A program made the position numbers and the translations under genes. The notes under the pieces were generated by a model. The model saw only the letters and a list, made by a program, of their open reading frames with translations. It ran no database searches and was not told where the DNA came from. DNA of 64,000 bases from contig NZ_MAUE01000022.1 in the NCBI RefSeq assembly GCF_001702265.1, forward strand, positions 1 to 64,000, given 5' to 3'. Below are positions 17,970-27,085 of this stretch, one piece after another. Position 1 is the first letter of the stretch, and each line of letters opens with the position of its first letter. The stretch is from Pseudomonas aylmerensis. Its GTDB lineage: Bacteria > Pseudomonadota > Gammaproteobacteria > Pseudomonadales > Pseudomonadaceae.

Positions 17970-19397
17970 ATGCCGAATCGCGCCCCTCTCGATGCCAAGA
18001 CCGCCCGCTGGCTACCCTGGGTGGTCGCGATTGCCTTCTTCATGCAATCGCTGGATGGGACGATTCTGAACACGGCATTGCCGGCCATGGCCCGCGACCT
18101 CGCAGAGAACCCGCTGCGCATGCAAGGGGTGGTGATCGCCTACATGCTCACCGTCGCCTTGCTGATCCCGGCGTCGGGCTGGGTCGCCGACCGCTTCGGC
18201 ACCAAACGCATCTTTTTCGGCGCGATCATGCTGTTCAGCATCGGCTCATTGTTGTGTGCACTGTCGAGCAGCCTGACCATGCTGGTCGGCGCGCGGGTGA
18301 TCCAGGGCCTGGGTGGCGCGCTGATGCTGCCGGTCGGCCGGCTCGTGGTGCTGCGCGCCTACCCCCGCTCCGAGCTGGTGCGCATCATGGGTTTCATCAC
18401 CATCCCCGGCCTGCTTGGCCCGCTGCTTGGCCCGACCATGGGCGGCTGGATGGTGCAATACCTGACCTGGCACTGGATCTTCCTGATCAACCTCCCGGTG
18501 GGCATGATCGGTTGCTACGCCGTGTGGAAATTCATTCCCGACCTGCGCGGCAGCGAGCGCACGCGCTTTGATGGCGTCGGGTTTCTGCTGTTCGGCGCGG
18601 CAATGGTGCTGATCACTATCGCCATGGAGGGCCTGGGCGAACTGCACTTGCCGCACCTGCGCGTGATGTTGCTGCTGTTCGGCGGGCTGGCGTGCCTGGC
18701 GGCGTACTGGCTGCGCGCCGGGCATATCGAGAACCCGCTGTTTTCGCCCGTGCTGTTCAAGACCCGCACGTTCGCCGTGGGCATCCTCGGCAACCTGTTC
18801 GCGCGCCTGGGCAGCGGCGCCCTGCCGTTCCTGGTGCCGTTGCTGTTGCAGGTAGCGCTGGGCTACTCGCCGTCCGAAGCCGGCATGAGCATGCTGCCGC
18901 TGGCGGCGGCGGCGATGTTTGCCAAGTCCATCGCCCGGCCGCTGATCGAGCGCCTGGGTTACCGGGTGGTGCTGACCGGCAATACCCTGGCCCTGGGCAT
19001 CATGCTCGCGAGCATGGGCCTGGTCAGTGAACACACGCCCTACCCACTGCTGCTGGGCATGCTGGCGATACTGGGCGCGATCAACTCGCTGCAATTCACC
19101 GCGATGAACACCGTCACCCTGATCGACCTCGACGACGCCCAGGCCAGCAGCGGCAACAGTTTGCTCTCGGTGGTGGCGCAGTTGTCCCTGAGCCTGGGGG
19201 TGGCCTGTGCCGGCGCGCTGCTCGGTGGCTTTACTGCCGAAGCCGGCAACGACGGGGTCGATAGTGTGCTCGGCGCCTTCCAGCTGACCTTCCTGACCGT
19301 GGGCATCATGGCGATGCTGGCCGCTGCGATCTTCCTGCAGCTGTCGCCCAAAGACGGCAAACGCGTGGTCAGCCGCGAGCACGACATCGAGCATTGA
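17970..19397 (+). CDS. mdtD: MFS exporter of the DHA2/MdtD type
   Basis: A 475-residue major facilitator with about 14 hydrophobic segments. It has the DHA2 motif SLDGTILNTALPAMARDL in the first helix and GWVADRFGTKR as the loop 2-3 motif A, and resembles E. coli MdtD. It sits 36 bases after rhlA on the same strand with no terminator, so it is probably co-transcribed and may export HAA or related lipids. In P. aeruginosa an MFS gene follows rhlC, which is a precedent from memory. The substrate is not proven. Confidence 0.78.
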   Translation: MPNRAPLDAKTARWLPWVVAIAFFMQSLDGTILNTALPAMARDLAENPLRMQGVVIAYMLTVALLIPASGWVADRFGTKRIFFGAIMLFSIGSLLCALSSSLTMLVGARVIQGLGGALMLPVGRLVVLRAYPRSELVRIMGFITIPGLLGPLLGPTMGGWMVQYLTWHWIFLINLPVGMIGCYAVWKFIPDLRGSERTRFDGVGFLLFGAAMVLITIAMEGLGELHLPHLRVMLLLFGGLACLAAYWLRAGHIENPLFSPVLFKTRTFAVGILGNLFARLGSGALPFLVPLLLQVALGYSPSEAGMSMLPLAAAAMFAKSIARPLIERLGYRVVLTGNTLALGIMLASMGLVSEHTPYPLLLGMLAILGAINSLQFTAMNTVTLIDLDDAQASSGNSLLSVVAQLSLSLGVACAGALLGGFTAEAGNDGVDSVLGAFQLTFLTVGIMAMLAAAIFLQLSPKDGKRVVSREHDIEH

Positions 19398-19401
19398 AGC
19401 C

Positions 19402-19437
19402 GCTGCAAGCGTGCCGCTTGCAGCTCATCAGTTGCCG
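19402..19437. repeat. GCTGCAAG / CTTGCAGC short inverted repeat
   Basis: CCGCTGCAAGCGTGCCGCTTGCAGC directly after the mdtD stop can form a hairpin but lacks a U-run. It belongs to the same class as the block at 11944. Confidence 0.6.
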
Positions 19438-19526
19438 CTGTCCCCCATCCCCTTGTCTGGAACATGCGAAAAAACCCACGGGGGGCTGCTACACTGCGCA
19501 ACATTTTGTTTTGCAGAGCCAGTCCC

Positions 19527-20912
<1,386 letters not shown>

Positions 20913-20939
20913 AGATCTCAAGCGATACCGAGATCAAAA

Positions 20940-21036
20940 ATGTGGGAGCGGGCTTGCTCGCGAATGCGGTGTATCAGTCGACAGATTCGGTGGCTGACAC
21001 TGCGCATTCGCGAGCAAGCCCGCTCCCACATTTGAC
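20940..21036. repeat. REPIN between dbpA and the flavoprotein gene
   Basis: AATGTGGGAGCGGGCTTGCTCGCGAATGC is inverted against GCATTCGCGAGCAAGCCCGCTCCCACATT with a loop of about 39 bases. The arms are perfectly matched. Confidence 0.9.
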
Positions 21037-21072
21037 TGTATTCCAATCCAGAATTTGTATGAGGACATTGCT

Positions 21073-22251
21073 GTGCGCTCGACCGAAGTTGTGATCATTG
21101 GCGCCGGCGCCGCAGGCTTGATGTGCGCACTGACCGCCGCCGGGCGTGGGCGCAAGGTGATGTTGATCGACCATGCCAACAAGGCCGGCAAGAAGATCCT
21201 GATGTCCGGTGGTGGCCGCTGCAACTTCACCAATATGTACACCGAGCCGGCCAACTTCCTCTCGCACAACGCACACTTCTGCAAATCCGCCCTGGCCCGC
21301 TATACCCAGTGGGATTTCATCGGGCTCGTGGCCAAGCACGGCGTGCCATACCACGAGAAAAAACTCGGCCAGCTGTTCTGCGACAACAAGTCCAGCGACA
21401 TCCTCGGCATGCTCCTGGATGAGTGCATGCAGACCGGCGTGAGCCTGCACCTGGACACCTCTATCGAAGAGATCGCCAAGCTCGACAACGGCTATCAGCT
21501 GCAGACCACCCTGGGTGAGTTGCGCTGCGAGTCTCTGGTGATTGCCACAGGCGGCCTGTCGATTCCGACACTTGGCGCCACCGGCTTTGGTTATCAGGTG
21601 GCCAAGCAGTTCGGTCACGAGCTGCTGCCGACCCGCGCGGGCCTGGTGCCGTTCACCATCACCGACCAGCTCAAGGAATTGTGCGGCGAGCTGTCCGGGA
21701 CCTCGGTGGATTGCCTGGTTAGCTGCAACGGCCAGAGCTTTCGCGAGAACCTCCTGTTTACCCACCGTGGCCTGAGCGGCCCGGCGATCCTGCAGATTTC
21801 CTCGTACTGGGAGTCCGGCGATACCGTGGAGATCAACCTGCTGCCCGATCACGACGCTCACAGCTGGCTGCAGGAGCAACAAGTCGAGCGTCCCAACAGC
21901 GAGTTGAAAACCCTGCTGGGAGAGATCTTCACCAAGAAGATGGCCAACCTGCTGGCGGAAACCTGGTTCGTGTCCAAGCCCATGAAGCAATACACCCACG
22001 CCGAAGTGGCCGATATCGCGCAAAAACTCGCGAGCTGGCAACTGGTGCCGGCGGGCACCGAAGGCTATCGCACCGCCGAGGTGACGCTGGGTGGCGTGGA
22101 CACGCGGGAAGTCTCGTCGAAAACCATGGAGTCGCTGAAAAGCCCCGGGTTGTACTTCATTGGGGAAGTGCTGGATGTGACCGGTCACCTGGGCGGGTTC
22201 AATTTCCAGTGGGCGTGGGCATCCGGCTACGCCGCCGCGCAGTACGCCTGA
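21073..22251 (+). CDS. HI0933/YhiN-family FAD-dependent oxidoreductase
   Basis: A 392-residue flavoprotein with an N-terminal dinucleotide motif, VVIIGAGAAGLMCAL, then MSGGGRCNFTN and a C-terminal FIGEVLDVTGHLGGFNFQWAWASGYAAAQ, the hallmark of the HI0933 (BaiN/YhiN) family. The physiological substrate of this widespread family is unclear. GTG at 21073 is the likely start because AGGA stands eight bases before it; TTG at 21055 is an in-frame alternative. The gene stands alone between two REPINs. Confidence 0.85.
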   Translation: MRSTEVVIIGAGAAGLMCALTAAGRGRKVMLIDHANKAGKKILMSGGGRCNFTNMYTEPANFLSHNAHFCKSALARYTQWDFIGLVAKHGVPYHEKKLGQLFCDNKSSDILGMLLDECMQTGVSLHLDTSIEEIAKLDNGYQLQTTLGELRCESLVIATGGLSIPTLGATGFGYQVAKQFGHELLPTRAGLVPFTITDQLKELCGELSGTSVDCLVSCNGQSFRENLLFTHRGLSGPAILQISSYWESGDTVEINLLPDHDAHSWLQEQQVERPNSELKTLLGEIFTKKMANLLAETWFVSKPMKQYTHAEVADIAQKLASWQLVPAGTEGYRTAEVTLGGVDTREVSSKTMESLKSPGLYFIGEVLDVTGHLGGFNFQWAWASGYAAAQYA

Positions 22252-22270
22252 AGCGCGTACTCGGTCAAAC

Positions 22271-22345
22271 TGTGGGAGCTGGCGTGCCTGCGATAGCGGT
22301 GGTGAATTCACCGCCGTCATCGCAGGCAAGCCAGCTCCCACATTC
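22271..22345. repeat. REPIN upstream of the yccS-like gene
   Basis: TGTGGGAGCTGGCGTGCCTGCGAT is inverted against ATCGCAGGCAAGCCAGCTCCCACA with a short loop. Confidence 0.85.
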
Positions 22346-22453
22346 GTTTTGGGGTGGCACTCAAAAATATGCAATGAGATGTGATCGCTACGCTTGCCGT
22401 GACGTCACTGATGGCTCAATTTAGCGGCATCGTCCCGGAAGACTCCAGCCTTC

Positions 22454-24637
22454 ATGTCATCGACCTCGTTCAAGCAGTCCATGCGGCGCCTGTGGGCGCT
22501 GGATAAATTCAGTTACAGCGTTCGGGTATTCATCGCCCTCACCGGCAGCATGGCGCTGTGCTGGTACCAGGATGAAATGACGCTGCTGATCCCGCTGTTC
22601 CTGGGGATTATCGCCAGCGCCCTGGCCGAGACCGACGACAGTTGGCAAGGCCGCCTGAATGCCCTGGCGGTGACGCTGGTGTGTTTCAGCATTGCCGCGC
22701 TGTCGGTGGAGTTGCTGTTCCCCTACCCCTGGATCTTCGCGATTGCCCTGGCGCTGGCCAGTTTCTGCCTGACCATGCTCGGCGCCCTCGGCGAGCGCTA
22801 CGGGGCGATTGCGTCGGCGACGCTGATCCTGTCGGTCTACACCATGATCGGCGTGGACCAGCGCGGTGGCGCGGTTTCCGATTTCTGGCACGAACCGCTG
22901 CTGCTGGTGGCGGGAGCTGCCTGGTATGGCGTGCTTTCGGTGCTGTGGCAGGCGCTGTTTTCCAACCAGCCGGTGCAGCAGAGCCTGGCGCGGTTGTTCC
23001 GCGAACTGGGGCGCTACCTCAAGCTCAAGTCATCCCTGTTCGAACCGATCCGCCAGCTGGACGTGGAAGCGCGCCGCCTGGAATTGGCCCAGCAGAACGG
23101 CCGGGTGGTCGCGGCGCTGAATGCGGCGAAGGAAATCATCCTGCACCGTGTGGGCAATGGTCGCCCAGGCTCGAAGGTCAGTCGCTACCTGAAGCTGTAC
23201 TTCCTGGCCCAGGACATCCACGAGCGCGCCAGCTCATCGCATTATCCCTACAACGCCCTGGCCGAGGCGTTCTTCCACAGCGATGTGCTGTTCCGCTGCC
23301 AGCGCCTGCTGCGCCAGCAAGGCAAGGCGTGCCAGGCCCTGGCCGAGTCGATCCAACTGCGCCAGCCGTTCATCTATGACGACAGCTTCGCCGAGGCCCT
23401 GGGCGACCTGAACGCATCGCTGGAACACCTGCGCATCCAGAGCAACCCGGCCTGGCGCGGCCTGCTGCGCTCGTTGCGCGCCCTGGCGGCCAACCTGTCG
23501 ACCCTCGACCGCCTGCTCGGCGACGCCAGCAACCCCGACGCCCTGGCCGACGCCACCGACAGCAACCTGCTGGACCGTGCGCCGCGCAACCTCAAGGAAA
23601 TGTGGACGCGCCTGCGCACCCAGCTCACGCCGACGTCGCTGCTGTTTCGCCACGCCTTGCGCCTGGCCCTCGCCTTGACCGTCGGCTACGGCATGCTCCA
23701 CGCGATCCACGCCTCTCAAGGCTACTGGATCATCCTCACCACCCTGTTCGTGTGCCAGCCCAACTACGGCGCGACCCGGCGCAAACTCGGCCAGCGGATC
23801 ATCGGCACCGCCATCGGCCTCACCGTGGCCTGGGCACTGTTTGATCTGTTCCCCAGCCCGCTGGTGCAATCGATGTTCGCCATCGCCGCCGGCCTGGTGT
23901 TCTTTATCAACCGCACCACGCGCTACACCCTGGCCACGGCGGCAATCACCCTGATGGTGCTGTTCTGCTTCAACCAGGTGGGCGATGGGTACGGGCTGTT
24001 CCTGCCGCGCCTGTTCGATACCTTGCTCGGCAGCCTGATCGCCGGCCTGGCGGTGTTCCTGTTCCTGCCGGACTGGCAGGGCCGACGCCTGAACAAAGTG
24101 CTGGCCAACACCCTGACCTGCAACAGCATCTACCTGCGCCAGATCATGCAGCAATACGCCGCCGGCAAGAGCGACGACCTCGCTTACCGACTGGCCCGGC
24201 GCAATGCGCACAACGCCGATGCAGCCCTGTCCACCACCCTGGCGAATATGCTGATGGAGCCCGGACACTTTCGTAAGGAGGCCGATGTGGGCTTCCGCTT
24301 CCTGGTGTTGTCGCACACCTTGCTCAGCTACTTGTCGGGCCTGGGCGCGCACCGCGAAACCCAGCTGCCAGCCGAAGTACGCGAGCATTTGATCGACGGT
24401 GCCGGTAACAGCCTGGCGGCGAGCATTGATGAAATTGCCACCGGGCTGGCGAACAAGCAGCCGATTGCGATCCAGAGCGATGCCGAAGAAGCGCTGGCGG
24501 CGGACCTGGAGCAGATGCCGGATGAGATCGATGAAGGCCAGCGGCTGGTGCAGACGCAGTTGGCGCTGATCTGCCGGCAGCTGGGGCCGTTGCGCACCTT
24601 GGCGGCGCATTTGATCAAAGACACCCGCGCGGCTTAG
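22454..24637 (+). CDS. yccS: YccS/FUSC-family inner-membrane protein
   Basis: A 727-residue membrane protein with two hydrophobic blocks (about residues 20-165 and 395-540), each of about six helices, separated and followed by soluble helical regions. This is the YccS/YhfK layout of the FUSC (aromatic-acid/fusaric-acid exporter-like) superfamily. The second block begins near LFRHALRLALALTVGYGML and contains GYWIILTTLFVCQPNYGATRRKLGQR, the conserved FUSC motif. Function in Pseudomonas is not established. It has no membrane-fusion partner nearby. Start ATG 22454. Confidence 0.85.
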   Translation: MSSTSFKQSMRRLWALDKFSYSVRVFIALTGSMALCWYQDEMTLLIPLFLGIIASALAETDDSWQGRLNALAVTLVCFSIAALSVELLFPYPWIFAIALALASFCLTMLGALGERYGAIASATLILSVYTMIGVDQRGGAVSDFWHEPLLLVAGAAWYGVLSVLWQALFSNQPVQQSLARLFRELGRYLKLKSSLFEPIRQLDVEARRLELAQQNGRVVAALNAAKEIILHRVGNGRPGSKVSRYLKLYFLAQDIHERASSSHYPYNALAEAFFHSDVLFRCQRLLRQQGKACQALAESIQLRQPFIYDDSFAEALGDLNASLEHLRIQSNPAWRGLLRSLRALAANLSTLDRLLGDASNPDALADATDSNLLDRAPRNLKEMWTRLRTQLTPTSLLFRHALRLALALTVGYGMLHAIHASQGYWIILTTLFVCQPNYGATRRKLGQRIIGTAIGLTVAWALFDLFPSPLVQSMFAIAAGLVFFINRTTRYTLATAAITLMVLFCFNQVGDGYGLFLPRLFDTLLGSLIAGLAVFLFLPDWQGRRLNKVLANTLTCNSIYLRQIMQQYAAGKSDDLAYRLARRNAHNADAALSTTLANMLMEPGHFRKEADVGFRFLVLSHTLLSYLSGLGAHRETQLPAEVREHLIDGAGNSLAASIDEIATGLANKQPIAIQSDAEEALAADLEQMPDEIDEGQRLVQTQLALICRQLGPLRTLAAHLIKDTRAA

Positions 24638-24649
24638 GTCGCTACCCCC

Positions 24650-24673
24650 GTAGGCGCCGGCTTGCCGGCGATA
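24650..24673. repeat. GTAGGCGCCGGCTTGCCGGCGAT hairpin
   Basis: A short GC-rich inverted repeat (GCCGGC / GCCGGC) between convergent genes. Relatives lie at 60982 and 61771. Confidence 0.65.
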
Positions 24674-24688
24674 GGGCCCCCAAGGACG

Positions 24689-25426
24689 CTACATCCCATG
24701 CTGCCGCATCAATCGCGCATAACTGCCATCAGCCTTCATCTTGGCAATCTCCCGATCAAAGCTGGCAACGATCTGCTCATGCTGCGGGTTCTTCAGGCTG
24801 ACCAAAATATGCAGGCTGTTTTCACTCAGCGGCTTGGGTAGAAACTCCACCGCATTGCGCACCCGCGCCGATTCGCGCGCCAGGTAATAGCGCGCCACGT
24901 ATTCATCTTCCACTGTCAGCCGCACCCGCTGCGCCGCGAGCATGCGCACGGCCATGGCGAAGTTATGCACAGGGACTTTCTGCAACTGTGCATCCGCATC
25001 GAACGCCGCCGAATAGGCATAGCCGCGCACCACCGCGACGGGGTAGTCGTGCAGTTGCTCAAGGGTCTGGAAGTCGATGGGGTCGTCGTGGCGCTTGATG
25101 AAGCGCACACGGTTGAGCAGGTATTCGCCGGAGAACTGGCCCAGTTTCGTACGGGCATCGTCGTACCAGGCATTGACCAGCACGTCATAGCGGCCATCGC
25201 CGACGCCCATCAGCGCACGGGCCCAGGGCACCTGTTCGAAATCGCTGGCGTAGCCCGCGCGAGCCAGGGCGGTGCTGACAATGTCGGTGGCCAGCCCGCC
25301 GTTGATCAAGGTGGCATCGGTAAAGGGTGGCCAGGCATCCGCCACCAGGCGCAGACGCTGAGCGAACGCAGGCGTCGCCAGCAACACCACTCCAATCAAA
25401 GCAACGACACGAGTGAATCGCAGCAT
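24689..25426 (-). CDS. Orphan periplasmic solute-binding protein (SBP_bac_3 type)
   Basis: A 245-residue protein with a signal peptide (VVALIGVVLLATPAFA, cut before QRLRLV) and a type-2 periplasmic binding fold (LRLVADAWPPFTD, VPWARALMGVGDGRYDVLVNAWY, FDREIAKMKADGSY). The start ATG 25426 follows AAGGACTTTGAGC; a TTG two codons upstream is less likely. No permease or ATPase is adjacent, so it may serve a distant ABC system or a sensor. Ligand unknown; an amino acid is usual for the family. Confidence 0.8.
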   Translation of the reverse strand: MLRFTRVVALIGVVLLATPAFAQRLRLVADAWPPFTDATLINGGLATDIVSTALARAGYASDFEQVPWARALMGVGDGRYDVLVNAWYDDARTKLGQFSGEYLLNRVRFIKRHDDPIDFQTLEQLHDYPVAVVRGYAYSAAFDADAQLQKVPVHNFAMAVRMLAAQRVRLTVEDEYVARYYLARESARVRNAVEFLPKPLSENSLHILVSLKNPQHEQIVASFDREIAKMKADGSYARLMRQHGM

Positions 25427-25618
25427 GCTCAAAGTCCTTGGCGGGCACTTGTTCCAGGCGGTGCCTGAGGTTCTAACAGTAGCTCAGATTACACAAAGAA
25501 ACGGGCAGCGAATGCACTCAATGATGGCAAATTGATTTCACTCACAAAAATAGCTGATTTAGACAGACTCACCCGCCGCGCTTACTATCCAGACCTGACA
25601 CTTATGCGAGAACACACC

Positions 25619-26071
25619 ATGACAGTTGATTGGGTCTGCAAACATCACGACGAGCTGGGCAAAGAGCAGCTATACGCCATCATGCGCCTGCGCAACGAAG
25701 TGTTTGTCGTCGAGCAGAAATGCATTTACCAGGACCTCGACGGGCAGGACTTGTCGGGCGACACCCATCACCTCATGGCCTGGCAGGACAATGAACTGGT
25801 GGCCTACCTGCGCCTGCTGGACCCGGAGTCCCAGGGTGGTGATGTGGTGATCGGCCGCGTGATCGTCGCACCGGTGGCGCGCGGCACCGGGCTGGGGCAT
25901 CGGATGATGACCGAGGCGCTCAAGCAAATCGCTGATATCTGGCCCGAGACGCCAATTTTTCTCTCGGCCCAGGCGCACCTGCAGGGCTATTACGGGCAGT
26001 ATGGCTTTGTGGTGGCGGGTGAGGAGTATCTGGAAGATGACATTCCACACATCGGCATGCGCCGCGACTGA
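25619..26071 (+). CDS. elaA: ElaA-like GNAT acetyltransferase
   Basis: A 150-residue GNAT protein of the ElaA family with the acetyl-CoA pyrophosphate-binding loop VIVAPVARGTGLGHRMM (about residues 80-96) and the N-terminal MRLRNEVFVVEQKCIYQDLDG typical of ElaA. The ATG at 25619 gives the standard length; an in-frame ATG at 25532 lies in AT-rich non-coding-looking sequence. Substrate unknown. Confidence 0.88.
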   Translation: MTVDWVCKHHDELGKEQLYAIMRLRNEVFVVEQKCIYQDLDGQDLSGDTHHLMAWQDNELVAYLRLLDPESQGGDVVIGRVIVAPVARGTGLGHRMMTEALKQIADIWPETPIFLSAQAHLQGYYGQYGFVVAGEEYLEDDIPHIGMRRD

Positions 26072-26077
26072 GAGCCT

Positions 26078-26202
26078 CATCGCAGGCAGCTCCCACACAT
26101 CAAAAGTTGGGAGCAGCCAATCAAGCTTCAGCGAAGCGGCGGCATAAGCGATAGGGGTTGGCCCCTCGCGATCCCTGTGGGAGCTGGCTTGCCTGCGATG
26201 GC
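26078..26202. repeat. REP units between elaA and the winged-helix gene
   Basis: A short pair, GCAGGCAGCTCCCACACATC / GTTGGGAGCAGC (26078-26114), and a separate single unit TGTGGGAGCTGGCTTGCCTGCGATGG (26177-26202). The first pair has lost several bases of the standard arm. Confidence 0.7.
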
Positions 26203-26225
26203 GCCAGCGCACTCACCACCGACCT

Positions 26226-26522
26226 TCAGGGATACCCCAGCACCTGCTTCACCGACGCCAGATTCGCCTCGATCCACCGCCGATCAATCGCACCCCAGTC
26301 GCGAATCCGGTAATGCCCGGCATGGTTGCGGGCGCCGTCTTCCTGCTCGAACTCACACACGATATCCAGGTCCGCCAACGCCGCAATCGTGTCCTGCGCG
26401 GTGCGCCGGGGCATACCGGTGGCGTCGGTCAGGGCCGGTACGCTGCTGGCCTGGCCGCTGTCGATCAGGTAGGCCACGTACAGGCGGCGGTAGAAGCTGC
26501 TCTTGGTCTTGCTCACATCCAT
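26226..26522 (-). CDS. Small winged-helix DNA-binding protein
   Basis: A 98-residue protein with a predicted winged helix-turn-helix: SSVPALTDATGMPRRTAQDTIAALADL at residues 27-53 reads as helix-turn-recognition helix. No ligand domain follows. It is 19 bases downstream of a YgjP-like peptidase gene on the same strand, so the two are likely co-transcribed. It may bind DNA as a small repressor; target unknown. Confidence 0.7.
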   Translation of the reverse strand: MDVSKTKSSFYRRLYVAYLIDSGQASSVPALTDATGMPRRTAQDTIAALADLDIVCEFEQEDGARNHAGHYRIRDWGAIDRRWIEANLASVKQVLGYP

Positions 26523-26541
26523 GGTCGGTCGCCTTGTGCGG

Positions 26542-27042
26542 TCAGGGTTTGCCCTGCAGGTCGCGATACGTGAGGTACACCCGCAGGTCGAATTCCACCT
26601 GATGGTAGCCGGGCATCATGTATTCGCAGAGTTTATAGAACGCCTTGTTGTGGTCCGATTCCTTGAAGTGTGCCAGCTCATGCACCACGATCATGCGCAG
26701 GAATTCCGGCGCGGCCTCTTTAAACAGCGCGGCGATGCGAATCTCTTTCTTGGACTTGAGGTTGCCGCCCTGCACCCGCGAAATCGTGGTGTGCAGGCCG
26801 AGGGCGCGATGGGTCAGGTCCAGGCGGTTATCGAACAGCACCTTGTCGATGGCCGGCGCGTTGCGCAGGTGTTCCTGTTTCAAGGCCAGGGCATACGCGT
26901 ACAGGGCCTTGTCGCTCTGCACGGCATGGCGTTCGGGGTACCGCTGCTCCAGGTAGGCGCCCAATTGGTCCTTGGCGATCAATTGGCGCACTTGCTCTTG
27001 AAGGGCTGCGGGGTAGGCCTGGAGGTATTTCAGCGCGGTCAT
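26542..27042 (-). CDS. YgjP-like zinc metallopeptidase
   Basis: A 166-residue protein with the metallopeptidase motif VVHELAHFKESDHNKAFY (about residues 126-143), the HExxH plus downstream His pattern of the YgjP/WLM (DUF45) family. The ATG at 27042 (MTALKYLQAYPAAL) is preferred; a TTG four codons upstream is an alternative and neither has a strong ribosome-binding site. It lies between the GGDEF-EAL gene and the small winged-helix gene, all minus strand. Substrate unknown. Confidence 0.8.
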   Translation of the reverse strand: MTALKYLQAYPAALQEQVRQLIAKDQLGAYLEQRYPERHAVQSDKALYAYALALKQEHLRNAPAIDKVLFDNRLDLTHRALGLHTTISRVQGGNLKSKKEIRIAALFKEAAPEFLRMIVVHELAHFKESDHNKAFYKLCEYMMPGYHQVEFDLRVYLTYRDLQGKP

Positions 27043-27085
27043 GGGGTATGGCAACAGAATTCGGAAGGTGGCCAGTGTAACGAAT

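Noticed and set aside
17043..19397. A full rhamnolipid operon
   Set aside because: No rhlB or rhlC glycosyltransferase is present next to rhlA; the following gene is a transporter.
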